The notes beneath the pieces were generated by a model. That model was not told where the DNA came from and did no database searches. It saw nothing but the letters and a program-made list of their open reading frames with translations. A DNA stretch of 64,000 bases, from positions 1,062,966-1,126,965 of the forward strand of contig NZ_CH724156.1 in assembly GCF_000152625.1 (NCBI RefSeq). Direction: 5' to 3'. The first letter of the stretch is position 1. Each line of letters opens with the position of its first letter. Made by a program: the position numbers and the translations under genes. This document shows, in pieces, positions 37,777-46,050 of this stretch. This stretch comes from Roseovarius nubinhibens ISM (lineage in GTDB: Bacteria > Pseudomonadota > Alphaproteobacteria > Rhodobacterales > Rhodobacteraceae).

Positions 37777-37934
37777 GGCGTATCTCTTTTTGTTTTCTGC
37801 TCGTTATTATGGTCAGCCTAGCTGAAGAAACCGTAAATGTCGCCACTTTTTCGCATCGCCCCGCGCGCGGCTGTCGGGGCTGTTGCATTTTCTCTCGCAT
37901 CCCGCGTGACAGCTTGCTAAAGAGCGGGTCGGAC

Positions 37935-38019
37935 GCGGGTGTGGCGAAATTGGTAGACGCACCAGATTTAGGTTCTGGCGCCGCAAGGCGTGGGGGTTCA
38001 AGTCCCTCCACCCGCACCA
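37935..38019 (+). tRNA. tRNA-Leu(UAG)
   Basis: 85 bases including an encoded CCA. The acceptor arm is GCGGGTG / CACCCGC. The anticodon stem is CCAGA / TCTGG around TTTAGGT, giving anticodon TAG. The long variable arm (CGCCGCAAGGCGT) is typical of a class II tRNA. The T-arm is GGGGGTTCAAGTCCCTC. It reads CUA/CUG-type codons. Confidence 0.97.
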
Positions 38020-38114
38020 TTCAAATCATGACATGAGAGCTGTGGCGCGGCGGCGTCAGGCGGCGCGCCGGATGGGGCGGCGGGCGGACCGCCACCCCGG
38101 AGATCAGGCGCGGC

Positions 38115-39089
38115 TCACCAGACCCGGTCGAGCAGCGAGAGCCAGTTCTCGCCCATGATCTTGCGGATCTTGCCCTCGGACCAGCCGGCGCGGTCCATGG
38201 CGGCGGTGAGGTTGGGGAAATCGGCGATGCTTTCGAGCCCGTCGGGGAATTCGACATCCCAGATCTCGGTGAGCTGGCGGCCGGTGCCCTTGTCGTGGTT
38301 GAGATATTCGAAGAAGGGCTTGTCATAGCCCATGGTGAAATCGGTGCCGAACCCGACCCGGTCCTCGCCCACGAGATTGACCACATAGTCGATCGCGGTG
38401 ACGTAATCATCCACGGTCGAATCATTGCCGCGCGGCAGGAAGGGCGGGAACATGGTGACCCCGACAAAGCCGTCGTGATCGGCGATGAAGCGGAGCTGGT
38501 CGTCGGTCTTGTTGCGCGGATGCGCCTTGAGCCCATGCGGCAGGCAATGGCTATAGGCGACGGGGCGTTTCGAGGCGCGGATCACGTCTTCGGAGGTTTT
38601 CGGGCCGACATGCGACAGGTCGCAGAGCATCCCCACCCGGTTCATTTCCGCCACGATGTCATGGCCGAAATCCGACAGCCCGCTGTCGGTGCTCTCGTAA
38701 CAGCCGCTGCCGACGAGGTTCTGGGTGTTGTAGGTCATCTGCACGATGCCGACGCCCTGCTGCTTGAAGAGTTCGACAAACTCGGCCCGATCCTCGAAGG
38801 CCGAGGTGTTCTGAAAGCCGAGCACGATGGCGGTCTTGTTCTCGGCCTTGGCGCGCCGGATGTCGGCGACGGTCACGGCCTTGGTGATCTGGTCGCTATG
38901 CGCGGCCAGCATCCGGTTCCAGGCGCCGATGTTGAGCATCGTGTCGCGGAAGTTTTCCCAGACCGAGCAGGTGCAATTCGCGGCAGTCAGCCCGCCCTTG
39001 CGCATCGCGTCAAAGACGTCGCCGCCCCAGTTTGAAATGATCAGCCCGTCAAAGACGATCAGATCGTCATGGAGAGTATTCTTGGTCAT
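38115..39089 (-). CDS. M19 (membrane dipeptidase) family homologue with altered active site
   Basis: The protein has 324 residues. The overall fold is clear from CDLSHVGPKTSEDVIRASKRPVAYSHC, RNKTDDQLRFIADHDGFVGVTMF and DRVGFGTDF. Compared with renal dipeptidase, the metal ligands His198, His219 and substrate Arg230 correspond to His160, His181 and Arg192, and Asp288 to Asp250. The DGHND motif is DGLII (14-18), the bridging Glu125 is Gln93 and the catalytic His152 is Tyr120. Most of the binuclear zinc site is therefore gone, and a standard dipeptidase activity is unlikely. It is the last gene of the ABC operon starting at 43649, 13 bases after livF-like. Confidence 0.85.
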   Translation of the reverse strand: MTKNTLHDDLIVFDGLIISNWGGDVFDAMRKGGLTAANCTCSVWENFRDTMLNIGAWNRMLAAHSDQITKAVTVADIRRAKAENKTAIVLGFQNTSAFEDRAEFVELFKQQGVGIVQMTYNTQNLVGSGCYESTDSGLSDFGHDIVAEMNRVGMLCDLSHVGPKTSEDVIRASKRPVAYSHCLPHGLKAHPRNKTDDQLRFIADHDGFVGVTMFPPFLPRGNDSTVDDYVTAIDYVVNLVGEDRVGFGTDFTMGYDKPFFEYLNHDKGTGRQLTEIWDVEFPDGLESIADFPNLTAAMDRAGWSEGKIRKIMGENWLSLLDRVW

Positions 39090-39102
39090 TCTCTATCCAG
39101 TC

Positions 39103-39816
39103 TCAGAGGTAAATATTTTTGATGATCGCGTCGTGGTCATGTTCCATCGCCTTGACGTCGCCGCCGTCGACCACGGCCCCGTCGCGCAGCACGATGAACC
39201 GGTCCGCCGCGCGGAAAGCGAGTTTGAGGTTCTGTTCGACCATGAGCATGGTCACGCCCTCGGCCTTGAGCCCGTCCATGAGCTGGGCGATTTCTTCGCA
39301 GAACTCGGGCGAGAGCCCGCCTGAGGGCTCGTCCAGCAGCAGGAGGCGCGGCTGTGACATCAACGCCCGGCCGATGGCGACCATCTGCTGTTCGCCGCCC
39401 GACAGGGTGCGAGTGGGCTGTTTGCGGCGTTCGGCGAGGCGGGGGAACCGGTCGTAGATCCCGGCCAGCGTCGTGGTCGAGGTCTTGGAACCGCGCCGCA
39501 TCGCGCCCAAGCGCAGATTGTCCTCGACCGAGAGATCGGGGAAGAGGTCGCGCGCCTGGCTCACCTGGGCCACGCCATGGGCAAAGATCTGATGCGGGGC
39601 GAGCCCGGCCAGTTCTGTGTCGCCGAGCCGGACCGAGCCCGCGCCGGGGCGGACAAAGCCGCAGATAGCGTTGAGCGAGGTCGATTTGCCCGAGCCATTG
39701 GCGCCGAGCAGGGTCAGGCATTCGCCCTTGTGGATGTCATAGCTCGCGCCGCGCAGGATAGGCTTCTTGCCATAGGCGACGTGCAGGTCGCGGATTGTCA
39801 TCAATGTCTCAGGCAT
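39103..39816 (-). CDS. Branched-chain-type ABC transporter ATP-binding protein (LivF-like), system A
   Basis: The protein has 237 residues. It has Walker A (LLGANGSGKST), signature LSGGEQQMVAIGRALM, Walker B (LLLLDEPSGGLSP) and MLMVEQNLKLAF, which is characteristic of LivF. The ATG at 39816 overlaps the LivG-like stop by 8 bases. It provides ATP hydrolysis for the importer made with the genes at 39809-43649. The substrate is unknown; the family covers branched amino acids, amides, urea and aromatic acids. Confidence 0.93.
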   Translation of the reverse strand: MPETLMTIRDLHVAYGKKPILRGASYDIHKGECLTLLGANGSGKSTSLNAICGFVRPGAGSVRLGDTELAGLAPHQIFAHGVAQVSQARDLFPDLSVEDNLRLGAMRRGSKTSTTTLAGIYDRFPRLAERRKQPTRTLSGGEQQMVAIGRALMSQPRLLLLDEPSGGLSPEFCEEIAQLMDGLKAEGVTMLMVEQNLKLAFRAADRFIVLRDGAVVDGGDVKAMEHDHDAIIKNIYL

Positions 39817-40573
39817 GTCCAAGATAAGCCTCCAGCACGGCGCGGTCTTCGCGGATTTCGGCGGGGGTGCCTTCGGCGATGTGCTGGCCCGCCGCCATCA
39901 CCATGATGCGGTCGGCCCCGGCCATCACCAGTTCCACCGCATGTTCGATCAGCAGGATGCCGACGCCCTTTTCCCCGGCCATGCGGTTGATGATGTCCAT
40001 CATCTGATCGCGGGCCAGCGGCGACAGGCCGACGGCGGGCTCGTCGAGCAGCAGCACCGGCGGGTCGGAGGCCACGGTGCGGACGATCTCGACGATCCGT
40101 TGCTGGCCGCCCGAGAGGTCGCCGGCGCGGGTATCGGCCATATGCTCCATCTGCATGAGGCTCAGCAGATCGCGCGCCTTGGCGATCATCGCCCGTTCCG
40201 AGGCGAGCGCCCGGCTGCGGCCGAGGATCACATCGACGAGCGAGCCCTCGGTCTGGGCATGAAGCCCGGTGAGCACGTTTTCCAGCACGGTGAGCGCCGG
40301 GAACAGCCCGCCGTTTTGAAAGGTGCGCCGGATGCCATGTTCGGCAATCGCATGGGGCGAGAGCCGCGCCACGTCATGGCCGCGCAGCCGGACCTGGCCC
40401 GAGCTTGGCCGGACATAGCCGGAGATGGCGTTGAAGAGCGTCGTCTTGCCCGCCCCGTTGGGGCCGATGACCGCCATGATCTGACCGGGGGCCAGCGTCA
40501 GCGAGACATCGCGCAGCGCGTGCAGCCCGGCGAAACGGACGTCGAGACCTTCGACTTCGAGAAGATTGCTCAT
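39809..40573 (-). CDS. Branched-chain-type ABC transporter ATP-binding protein (LivG-like), system A
   Basis: The protein has 254 residues. It has Walker A (VIGPNGAGKTTLFNAISGY), the LivG-specific insertion with IRRTFQNGGLFPALTVLENV, signature LSGGQQRIVEIVRTV, Walker B (LLLDEPAVGLSP) and LLIEHAVELVM. The ATG at 40573 has AGGGAGTGAG upstream, and the gap from the permease stop is 4 bases. It is the second ATPase of the heterodimer with the LivF-like protein. Confidence 0.93.
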   Translation of the reverse strand: MSNLLEVEGLDVRFAGLHALRDVSLTLAPGQIMAVIGPNGAGKTTLFNAISGYVRPSSGQVRLRGHDVARLSPHAIAEHGIRRTFQNGGLFPALTVLENVLTGLHAQTEGSLVDVILGRSRALASERAMIAKARDLLSLMQMEHMADTRAGDLSGGQQRIVEIVRTVASDPPVLLLDEPAVGLSPLARDQMMDIINRMAGEKGVGILLIEHAVELVMAGADRIMVMAAGQHIAEGTPAEIREDRAVLEAYLGHA

Positions 40574-40577
40574 CGTC

Positions 40578-41546
40578 TCACTCCCTGTAATAGCGTTCGA
40601 CAAAGATCGGCGACAGCTTGCGCAGCAGGCTTGCCAGCCCGTCGGGCAACGCCAGCAGAACGGCGATCACGATGAGCCCGAAGAAGAGCTCTTCCATGCC
40701 CGGGAAGCTGCGCAGATATTCGGGCAGGATGGTCAGCGCCGCCGCCCCGAGCACCGCGCCGATCACCGAGCCGAGCCCGCCGACGAGCACCATGGCAAAG
40801 CTCACGATCAGGTGGAGCATGCCGAAGCTTTCGGGGAAGACATAGCTCGTGTGCAGCGCAAAGAGCGCGCCCGCGCAGCCCACCACGAAACCCGACCACA
40901 TGAAGGCAAAGACGATGATCCGCGCCGTCGGGATGCCGAGCGAGGCGGTGGCCACCTCGTTTTCGCGCACTGCCATGACCGAGCGCCCGACCCGCGAGCG
41001 CAGGATGTTGAGCGTCGCCTTGAAGAGCAAAACGGCGACCACAAGGAAGATGTAGAACTTGGCCCGGTCGTCGGTGAGCGAAAAGCCGAAGAGCGATTGC
41101 GCCGGGAGCCCCATGCCATCGGTGCCGCCGGTGACGGACTTGCCATGCACATAGAGCCAGCGCATCAGCTCGCCAAAGGCCAGGGTGATGATCGCCAGAT
41201 AATAGAGCCGGATGCCGCGCAACGCCGCCGCCGAGGCGAGGAACCCGCCCGCCGCCCCGGCCACGCCGGCAAGCGGGATCGAGACGATCCACGGCAGGCC
41301 GAAGCTGTTGACGAGGATCGCCGAGCCATAGGCGCCGAGCCCGAAGAGCGCGGTATTGGCAAAGGCCAGCTGGCCGAGATTGCCGATGACGAAGTTGAAG
41401 CCCAGGGCCACCAGCGCGAAGATCACGATGCTGTTGGCGATGAATTGCACATAGGCATTGGTGACAAGCGGCAGCGCCAGCAGCAGCAGCGGGACCGCCC
41501 AGAAGAGAAGCGTGCGCAGGAGCAATTGTGTCTGTGTCGGCATCAT
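40578..41546 (-). CDS. Branched-chain-type ABC transporter permease (LivM-like), system A
   Basis: The protein has 322 residues with about nine hydrophobic helices. NSIVIFALVALGFNFVIGNLGQLAFANTALFGLGAYGSAIL is the LivM/LivH helix pair. The EAA-like loop is SRVGRSVMAVRENEVATASLGI, and MVLVGGLGSVIGAVLGAAALTILPEYL is the conserved C-terminal helix. It pairs with the LivH-like permease; its start follows that stop by 4 bases. Confidence 0.92.
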   Translation of the reverse strand: MMPTQTQLLLRTLLFWAVPLLLLALPLVTNAYVQFIANSIVIFALVALGFNFVIGNLGQLAFANTALFGLGAYGSAILVNSFGLPWIVSIPLAGVAGAAGGFLASAAALRGIRLYYLAIITLAFGELMRWLYVHGKSVTGGTDGMGLPAQSLFGFSLTDDRAKFYIFLVVAVLLFKATLNILRSRVGRSVMAVRENEVATASLGIPTARIIVFAFMWSGFVVGCAGALFALHTSYVFPESFGMLHLIVSFAMVLVGGLGSVIGAVLGAAALTILPEYLRSFPGMEELFFGLIVIAVLLALPDGLASLLRKLSPIFVERYYRE

Positions 41547-41550
41547 CGCA

Positions 41551-42420
41551 TCACACCTTCACGATGGCCTTGCGCCCGAACAGCCCATGGGGCCGCAGGA
41601 ACAGGACGAGGACGATGACCAGATAGGCCGTGATGTCGATCAGGGCCGAGTCGATATAGGCCCCGGCATATTGTTCGCTCAGCCCGAGGATGAGCGCCCC
41701 GAGCACCGCGCCATAGAGCGAGCCAAAGCCGCCGAGCGTCATCGCGGCAAAGCCCTTGATCAGGAAACTCGCGCCGAGGTCCGGGTGGAGAAGCGAGATC
41801 GGCGCGATGAGGATACCGCCGATGGCGCCCAATGCGGCGCCGATGCCCCAGGTGAAATCGTTGAACCGGTCGACATTGATGCCGATGAGCTGTGCCCCGC
41901 GGGCCGATTGATAGACCGCCTGCACCATCTTGCCGATATCGGTGAGCGCCAGCACGCCAAAGAAGACGGCGAGCATGATCGCGGTGGTCGAGAGGATAAA
42001 GATCGCGTCGCCTGTGATGATCAGATCGCCGATGAAGATCGGGTTGATGTCGAAGACCCGCGGCATCGGCAGCACTTCGCGCCCCCAGACGATCCGCGCG
42101 ATGCCGCGAAACACATAGCCCGCCGAGATGCACATCAGCGCAAAGCCGATATGCGGCCCGCCTCGGATCGGCCGGACCAGCCCCCGGCTAAAGGCGAGCC
42201 CCAGCAGGAACATCGCCACCACCGCCAGCATCGCCGCCGGCACGAAGGCGACGCCGAGCAGCACCACCAGCACATAGCTGAGGAAGGCGCCTGCCATGAC
42301 GAAATCCCCATGGCCGAAATTGACGATCGTGGTCGACCGGTAGACCACCGTGAGCGACAGCGCGATGAGCGCATAGATCGCACCCTGCGAGATCCCACTG
42401 ATCGTGAGTTGCATCAACAT
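41551..42420 (-). CDS. Branched-chain-type ABC transporter permease (LivH-like), system A
   Basis: The protein has 289 residues. The N-terminal LTISGISQGAIYALIALSLTVVYRSTTIVNFGHGDFVMAGAFL, cytoplasmic loop YQSARGAQLIGINVDRFNDFTWGIGAALGAIGG and KGFAAMTLGGFGSLYGAVLGALILG are typical LivH features. It follows the binding-protein gene after 62 bases that contain a strong hairpin. Confidence 0.93.
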   Translation of the reverse strand: MLMQLTISGISQGAIYALIALSLTVVYRSTTIVNFGHGDFVMAGAFLSYVLVVLLGVAFVPAAMLAVVAMFLLGLAFSRGLVRPIRGGPHIGFALMCISAGYVFRGIARIVWGREVLPMPRVFDINPIFIGDLIITGDAIFILSTTAIMLAVFFGVLALTDIGKMVQAVYQSARGAQLIGINVDRFNDFTWGIGAALGAIGGILIAPISLLHPDLGASFLIKGFAAMTLGGFGSLYGAVLGALILGLSEQYAGAYIDSALIDITAYLVIVLVLFLRPHGLFGRKAIVKV

Positions 42421-42443
42421 GTCCGAAACTCCCCGGAAATGGG

Positions 42444-42468
42444 GGCCGAAGGCGCGGTGCCTTCGGCC
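42444..42468 (-). terminator. Intercistronic hairpin between binding-protein and permease genes, system A
   Basis: GGCCGAAGGC and GCCTTCGGCC form a perfect 10-bp stem around a 5-base loop. No T-tract follows on the minus strand. It probably stabilises the binding-protein mRNA or weakly attenuates read-through into the permease genes. Confidence 0.65.
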
Positions 42469-42482
42469 TTGGGTCTTGTGGA

Positions 42483-43649
42483 TTAGTAAGGTGTGTTCCA
42501 GGCGCGCAGCACGGCGGGCTTGCCATCGACAAAGCCGGCCACGGCAGAGCCTTTTACGCCCTGGTGATCTGTCGCGCTCCAGGTGATCGGCTCGGACAGC
42601 ACGCCGGTTTCGAAGTTTTCGATCCCTTCCATCGCGGCGATGAGCTTGTCCCGGGTCAGGTCGGGACCGGCGGCCTCGAGCGCGGCGACGAGCGCCTTGG
42701 CCGAGCCGATGGAGACGAAGCTGAAGGTCGAGAGCTCTTCGTCGGGGGCGTATTCGGCAAGGATCTGGCGCACCGGCTCGAGCTTGGGCCCGTCGAGATT
42801 ATCGACATAGGAGTGGATCACATAGTAGTTCTTGACCGTGTCGAAATCGCCGACCCGCTTGAGCGTGTTTTCGAGATCGGTGCCGGCGGTGCCCATCACC
42901 GGAATGTCCCCCATCCCGTATTTCTTGAGATCGCGCAGGAAGATCGCGGTTTCCGCCTCATAGATCGCGGCGATGATGAAATCGGGCTTTTGCTCGCGCA
43001 GCTTGAGCACCTGAGCGGTGGCATCGGTCTGACCGCGTTCCATCGTCAGCTCGACCACCGGGGTCACGCCGTTTTCCGACAGGTAGTCGCGTGCCGGGTT
43101 GGAGTAGCTATGCGCCCAGTCGTTGGAATGTTCGATGATGGCGACGCGGGCGGTATCGGGTTTCGACAGCACGAATTGCGCCATGGCGCGGCCGTTGGCC
43201 GAGCCGGTGGGCACGCCGTGGAAGATATTGCGCGCCAGCGGCACCGAGATGGAATCGCTCACCGCATGGGCCACGAGCCAGGGCAGCCCGGCCTCTTCGA
43301 CCACCGGGCGGACCGCGACGGCCACGCCCGAGCAGGAATTGCCATGCAGCATGAAGACCTCATCTTGATGGATGAGCTTCTTGGCGGCGGCGAGGCCTTT
43401 GCTCGGATCGCAGGCGGTGTCCTCGGGGATCGCCACCAGTTTGCGGCCATGCACCCCGCCATCGGCGTTGACCTTGTCATAATAGGCCATCATGCCCACC
43501 AGCGCCTTGCTGTAGGAAGAGGCATTGCCCGAGAACGGCCCCATGACGCCGATCTTAATGCTGTCCTCGGTGACGCCGGGCACGTCCTGGGCTGTGGCCG
43601 GCAGCGCCGTCATCAGGACGGCGGCAAGTATTTTCAGGCTCGTCTTCAT
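42483..43649 (-). CDS. Branched-chain-type ABC transporter substrate-binding protein, system A
   Basis: The protein has 388 residues. A Sec signal peptide (MKTSLKILAAVLMTALPATA) is followed by a type-I periplasmic binding fold starting DSIKIGVMGPFSGNASSYSKALVGMMAYYDKVNADGGVHGRKL. The pocket segments LHGNSCSGVAVAVRPVVEE and AAIYEAETAIFLRDLKKYGM are visible. GGAGAT precedes the ATG. The ligand is unidentified. It is the first structural gene after the TetR gene, and a palindrome lies in its promoter region. Confidence 0.92.
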   Translation of the reverse strand: MKTSLKILAAVLMTALPATAQDVPGVTEDSIKIGVMGPFSGNASSYSKALVGMMAYYDKVNADGGVHGRKLVAIPEDTACDPSKGLAAAKKLIHQDEVFMLHGNSCSGVAVAVRPVVEEAGLPWLVAHAVSDSISVPLARNIFHGVPTGSANGRAMAQFVLSKPDTARVAIIEHSNDWAHSYSNPARDYLSENGVTPVVELTMERGQTDATAQVLKLREQKPDFIIAAIYEAETAIFLRDLKKYGMGDIPVMGTAGTDLENTLKRVGDFDTVKNYYVIHSYVDNLDGPKLEPVRQILAEYAPDEELSTFSFVSIGSAKALVAALEAAGPDLTRDKLIAAMEGIENFETGVLSEPITWSATDHQGVKGSAVAGFVDGKPAVLRAWNTPY

Positions 43650-43690
43650 TGTCTTGATCTCCAGTCTGTTGGACTATTGCGGCCGGTTAC

Positions 43691-43708
43691 AAACATACCG
43701 GTCTGTTT
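43691..43708. promoter_or_regulatory. Palindromic operator candidate for the TetR at 43725
   Basis: AAACATACCGGTCTGTTT is an 18-bp palindrome with one mismatched pair. It lies 41 bases upstream of the binding-protein start and 17 bases after the tetR stop. Its ends (ACATACCG and CTGTTT) recur around the tetR start codon at 44360-44379. Confidence 0.6.
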
Positions 43709-43724
43709 TTAATATCTAAAACCC

Positions 43725-44363
43725 TTACTCCACGATTGGCGTCACCCGCGTGCGCAGAATGTCGGCCATGACTTTCAGCATCTCTTGCAGAAAGGTCTTG
43801 TCGGGTCGCAGCACGGCCTGAACCGCCATGCCGCGAAACATGTTCATCACGATGTTGAGGATCACCGCCGGGTCGGCATCCGGTCCTGCGTCCGATCCAG
43901 AGACGGGCGCGAAAGTTTCGCGCCAGATGGCTTCGAACCGGCCATGCAGCGACAGGATCGCCGGTTGCAGACGCTGCCGCAGATCGGCATCGCCGCGCGC
44001 CGCCACGATGATTTCGAGCGAGGCATAGAACCAGTCACCATCGAGCATCCGGTGCCAGACCCGGTCGAGAAACTCATCAAGGCTGAGACGCCCGGCGCGC
44101 AGCAACGCCGCCTGTTCCGCCAGCCCTTCGGCGAAGGCGTGAAACATATCCTCGGTCGCCGCGACGATCAGGTCGATCTTTTCCGGATAGTGGTGGGTCT
44201 GAGCGCCGCGCGACACCCCGGCCCGTTTGGCAATGCCAAGGGTGGTGGTGTTGGAATAGCCCACCTCCATCAAGAGCGCGATGGTCGCCTCATGCAACAG
44301 CTTGCGCGTCCGATCGCTGCGCTCGGTCTGGGTGCGTCTGGTGGTTTTGCTCAGATTCGACAT
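43725..44363 (-). CDS. TetR-family transcriptional regulator, system A
   Basis: The protein has 212 residues. The DNA-binding domain is at about 18-64 (KLLHEATIALLMEVGYSNTTTLGIAKRAGVSRGAQTHHYPEKIDLI), and the all-helical ligand domain follows. It is directly upstream of, and in the same direction as, the system A transporter genes, with 75 bases between it and the binding-protein gene. It probably represses the transporter and itself in the absence of ligand. It is paralogous in layout to the TetR at 50544. Confidence 0.9.
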   Translation of the reverse strand: MSNLSKTTRRTQTERSDRTRKLLHEATIALLMEVGYSNTTTLGIAKRAGVSRGAQTHHYPEKIDLIVAATEDMFHAFAEGLAEQAALLRAGRLSLDEFLDRVWHRMLDGDWFYASLEIIVAARGDADLRQRLQPAILSLHGRFEAIWRETFAPVSGSDAGPDADPAVILNIVMNMFRGMAVQAVLRPDKTFLQEMLKVMADILRTRVTPIVE

Positions 44364-44379
44364 ACCGACCAGCCTGTTT
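44360..44379. promoter_or_regulatory. Second operator-like element at the tetR (system A) start codon
   Basis: ACATACCG, six bases, then CTGTTT: the same two half-elements as the palindrome at 43691, spaced four bases further apart. It overlaps the start codon of tetR, fitting autorepression. Confidence 0.45.
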
Positions 44380-44522
44380 GCAAATTAATCCCAAGTCAAG
44401 CCTTTGTCGCAGAGCCCTGGCGCAGAGCGGGGGACCGAGCGGCATTTTCTTCGGCACAGCCACTTTTATAAGCGCGCGCGCCCCTGCCCTGATCGGACGA
44501 GGGGCGCGCGCGGCCCGCGTTA

Positions 44523-45419
44523 TCAGGCCAGTTCCGTGCTGTCCTTGGCCGCGCCGAACTGGGGGGGCTCGAAGCAGACGTTTTCGCCAAAGCAGAGCGC
44601 CAGCCCGTCTTGGGATTTGACCCAGTCGCGGGGCAGCGCGACCTCGCCGCTGTCGGCCCATTGGCTGTTGGTCTGGCTTTCCATCCATTCATTGGGCGTG
44701 GTCAGGGTCGAGGCGCGGTGGGTCACGTTCCAGATGAAATAATGATGCGGCACGACGATCTTGGCGCCGATCTTGGCGCGCAGGGCCGCGACCTGATCAT
44801 AGCCGAGAATGTGTTTGGAGCCGTCGATGGGCAGCAGGGCGACGTCGATCTGGCCGATCTGGTCCCAGACACCGGGGCCGGGATCGGGGCGGTTGTCGCC
44901 CCAGTGCAGGATGCGCAGCCCGCCGGTTTCAATCACATAGATCGTGTTGTCGAAGGAGCGCCAATTGTTGGGCGGCAGGGTTTCCAGCGGGGTGAGCTTG
45001 CGCGTCAGCCCGGCCCAGTCGACATCGGCATGGGAGGCGTCCGAGACATGTTTGTCGGCGATGCCGGTGATGGTCGCATCGGCAAACTCGAACCGTCCGA
45101 TGAGGCGGTCCAAAAGCGTGCTCGCCCGGAGGCGGTGCAGCGCGTCATGGTCGAAATGGGCATGGGTCGAGAGGCCGATATCGACCTCGACCTCGGGGAA
45201 GTCGCACAGATACCAGTTCCACGTCCCCCAGGGCGGGTTGCGCCAGGGGTCGATCATCAGGGTGAGCCCGGCCGGGGTGGTGATCCGGAAGGCCGAGCCG
45301 CCGAAATAGCCGAGCCGGACCTCTCCGACCGCATCGGCCCCGGCCTGCAGCTCGATCATCCGGTTGTTGTTTTCGCTTTGCTTCCAGGCCCAGAGCCCTT
45401 CGTTCACCTTGTCAGACAT
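44523..45419 (-). CDS. Metallo-beta-lactamase-fold hydrolase
   Basis: The protein has 298 residues. GYFGGSAFRITTPAGLTLMIDPW is the first strand pair. The metal motif HAHFDH (His86, His88, Asp90, His91) is complete, with later ligands in LHWGDNRPD and VPHHYF. The pattern is closest to the UPF0173/UlaG-like branch that includes lactonases and phosphodiesterases. AGGGAGG precedes the ATG. It lies 26 bases after the AhpD-like gene and ends the operon that starts with TetR at 51197. I infer hydrolysis of an imported compound. Confidence 0.85.
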   Translation of the reverse strand: MSDKVNEGLWAWKQSENNNRMIELQAGADAVGEVRLGYFGGSAFRITTPAGLTLMIDPWRNPPWGTWNWYLCDFPEVEVDIGLSTHAHFDHDALHRLRASTLLDRLIGRFEFADATITGIADKHVSDASHADVDWAGLTRKLTPLETLPPNNWRSFDNTIYVIETGGLRILHWGDNRPDPGPGVWDQIGQIDVALLPIDGSKHILGYDQVAALRAKIGAKIVVPHHYFIWNVTHRASTLTTPNEWMESQTNSQWADSGEVALPRDWVKSQDGLALCFGENVCFEPPQFGAAKDSTELA

Positions 45420-45445
45420 CTTTTGCCTCCCTGAAATTCACCTGA

Positions 45446-45991
45446 TCACACCAGCAGCTTTTCGACGCCCTCTTCGGTCTCGATCTGGAGCGAGTCGTTG
45501 ACCCTGTTGAAAAAGCCGCACAGCGCGATGCGCATGGTCAGCTCGACGATCTGCTCTTCGCTGAAATGCGTCTTGAGCTCGTCGAAGATGGCGTCGCGCA
45601 TATACTGGAATTTCGTGGTCACCTGTTCGGCGAAATCGCGCACCAGAATGTCGAGATCGTCAAAGCCCTCGGGCTTCTCGTCGAGGATGTTGTCGAGGGC
45701 GGCGGGGCTCAGCCCATAGGCCTGGGCGCGGGGCGCGTGATGGGCGATGCAATAGTCGCATTTGTTGATGGTCGAGACGGTGACAAGGGCGATCTCGAGA
45801 TAGCGTTTGGGCAGCAGCGCCTCGTCATGCAGTTCGAGCAAGAGGCCCATGATATGCTTGAGCACCGGCGGCCGGTGGGCGAAGACTTTGACCTGGTTGA
45901 GGAACGGGCCGTACTCCTTGGCATAGCGTTCGTAGATCGGCTGCACCTCTGCCGGTACCTCATCAATTTCAACATCTCTCACGCGCGCCAT
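45446..45991 (-). CDS. AhpD-like / carboxymuconolactone decarboxylase family protein
   Basis: The protein has 181 residues. The AhpD motif Glu-x11-Cys-x2-Cys-x3-His is complete: Glu66, Cys78, Cys81, His85 (NKCDYCIAHH). The AhpD-type proton relay and redox-active cysteines suggest a peroxidase or disulfide-linked role rather than true decarboxylase activity. AGGAGA precedes the ATG. It sits between the system B binding protein and the metallo-hydrolase, so it may handle a reactive product of the same pathway. Confidence 0.87.
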   Translation of the reverse strand: MARVRDVEIDEVPAEVQPIYERYAKEYGPFLNQVKVFAHRPPVLKHIMGLLLELHDEALLPKRYLEIALVTVSTINKCDYCIAHHAPRAQAYGLSPAALDNILDEKPEGFDDLDILVRDFAEQVTTKFQYMRDAIFDELKTHFSEEQIVELTMRIALCGFFNRVNDSLQIETEEGVEKLLV

Positions 45992-46018
45992 CGCGGGTCT
46001 CCTATCAATTGGGTATGT

Positions 46019-46042
46019 CGGAGAGGGCCGAGACCCTCTCCG
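46019..46042 (-). terminator. Intercistronic hairpin after the system B binding-protein gene
   Basis: CGGAGAGGG and CCCTCTCCG form a perfect 9-bp stem with loop CCGAGA. It lies just after the binding-protein stop and before the AhpD-like gene. There is no T-tract, so mRNA stabilisation is more likely than termination. Confidence 0.6.
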
Positions 46043-46050
46043 TAATGGGG

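Noticed and set aside
37935..38019. Integration site at tRNA-Leu
   Set aside because: No integrase gene, direct repeat of the tRNA 3' end or foreign-looking segment was found next to it.
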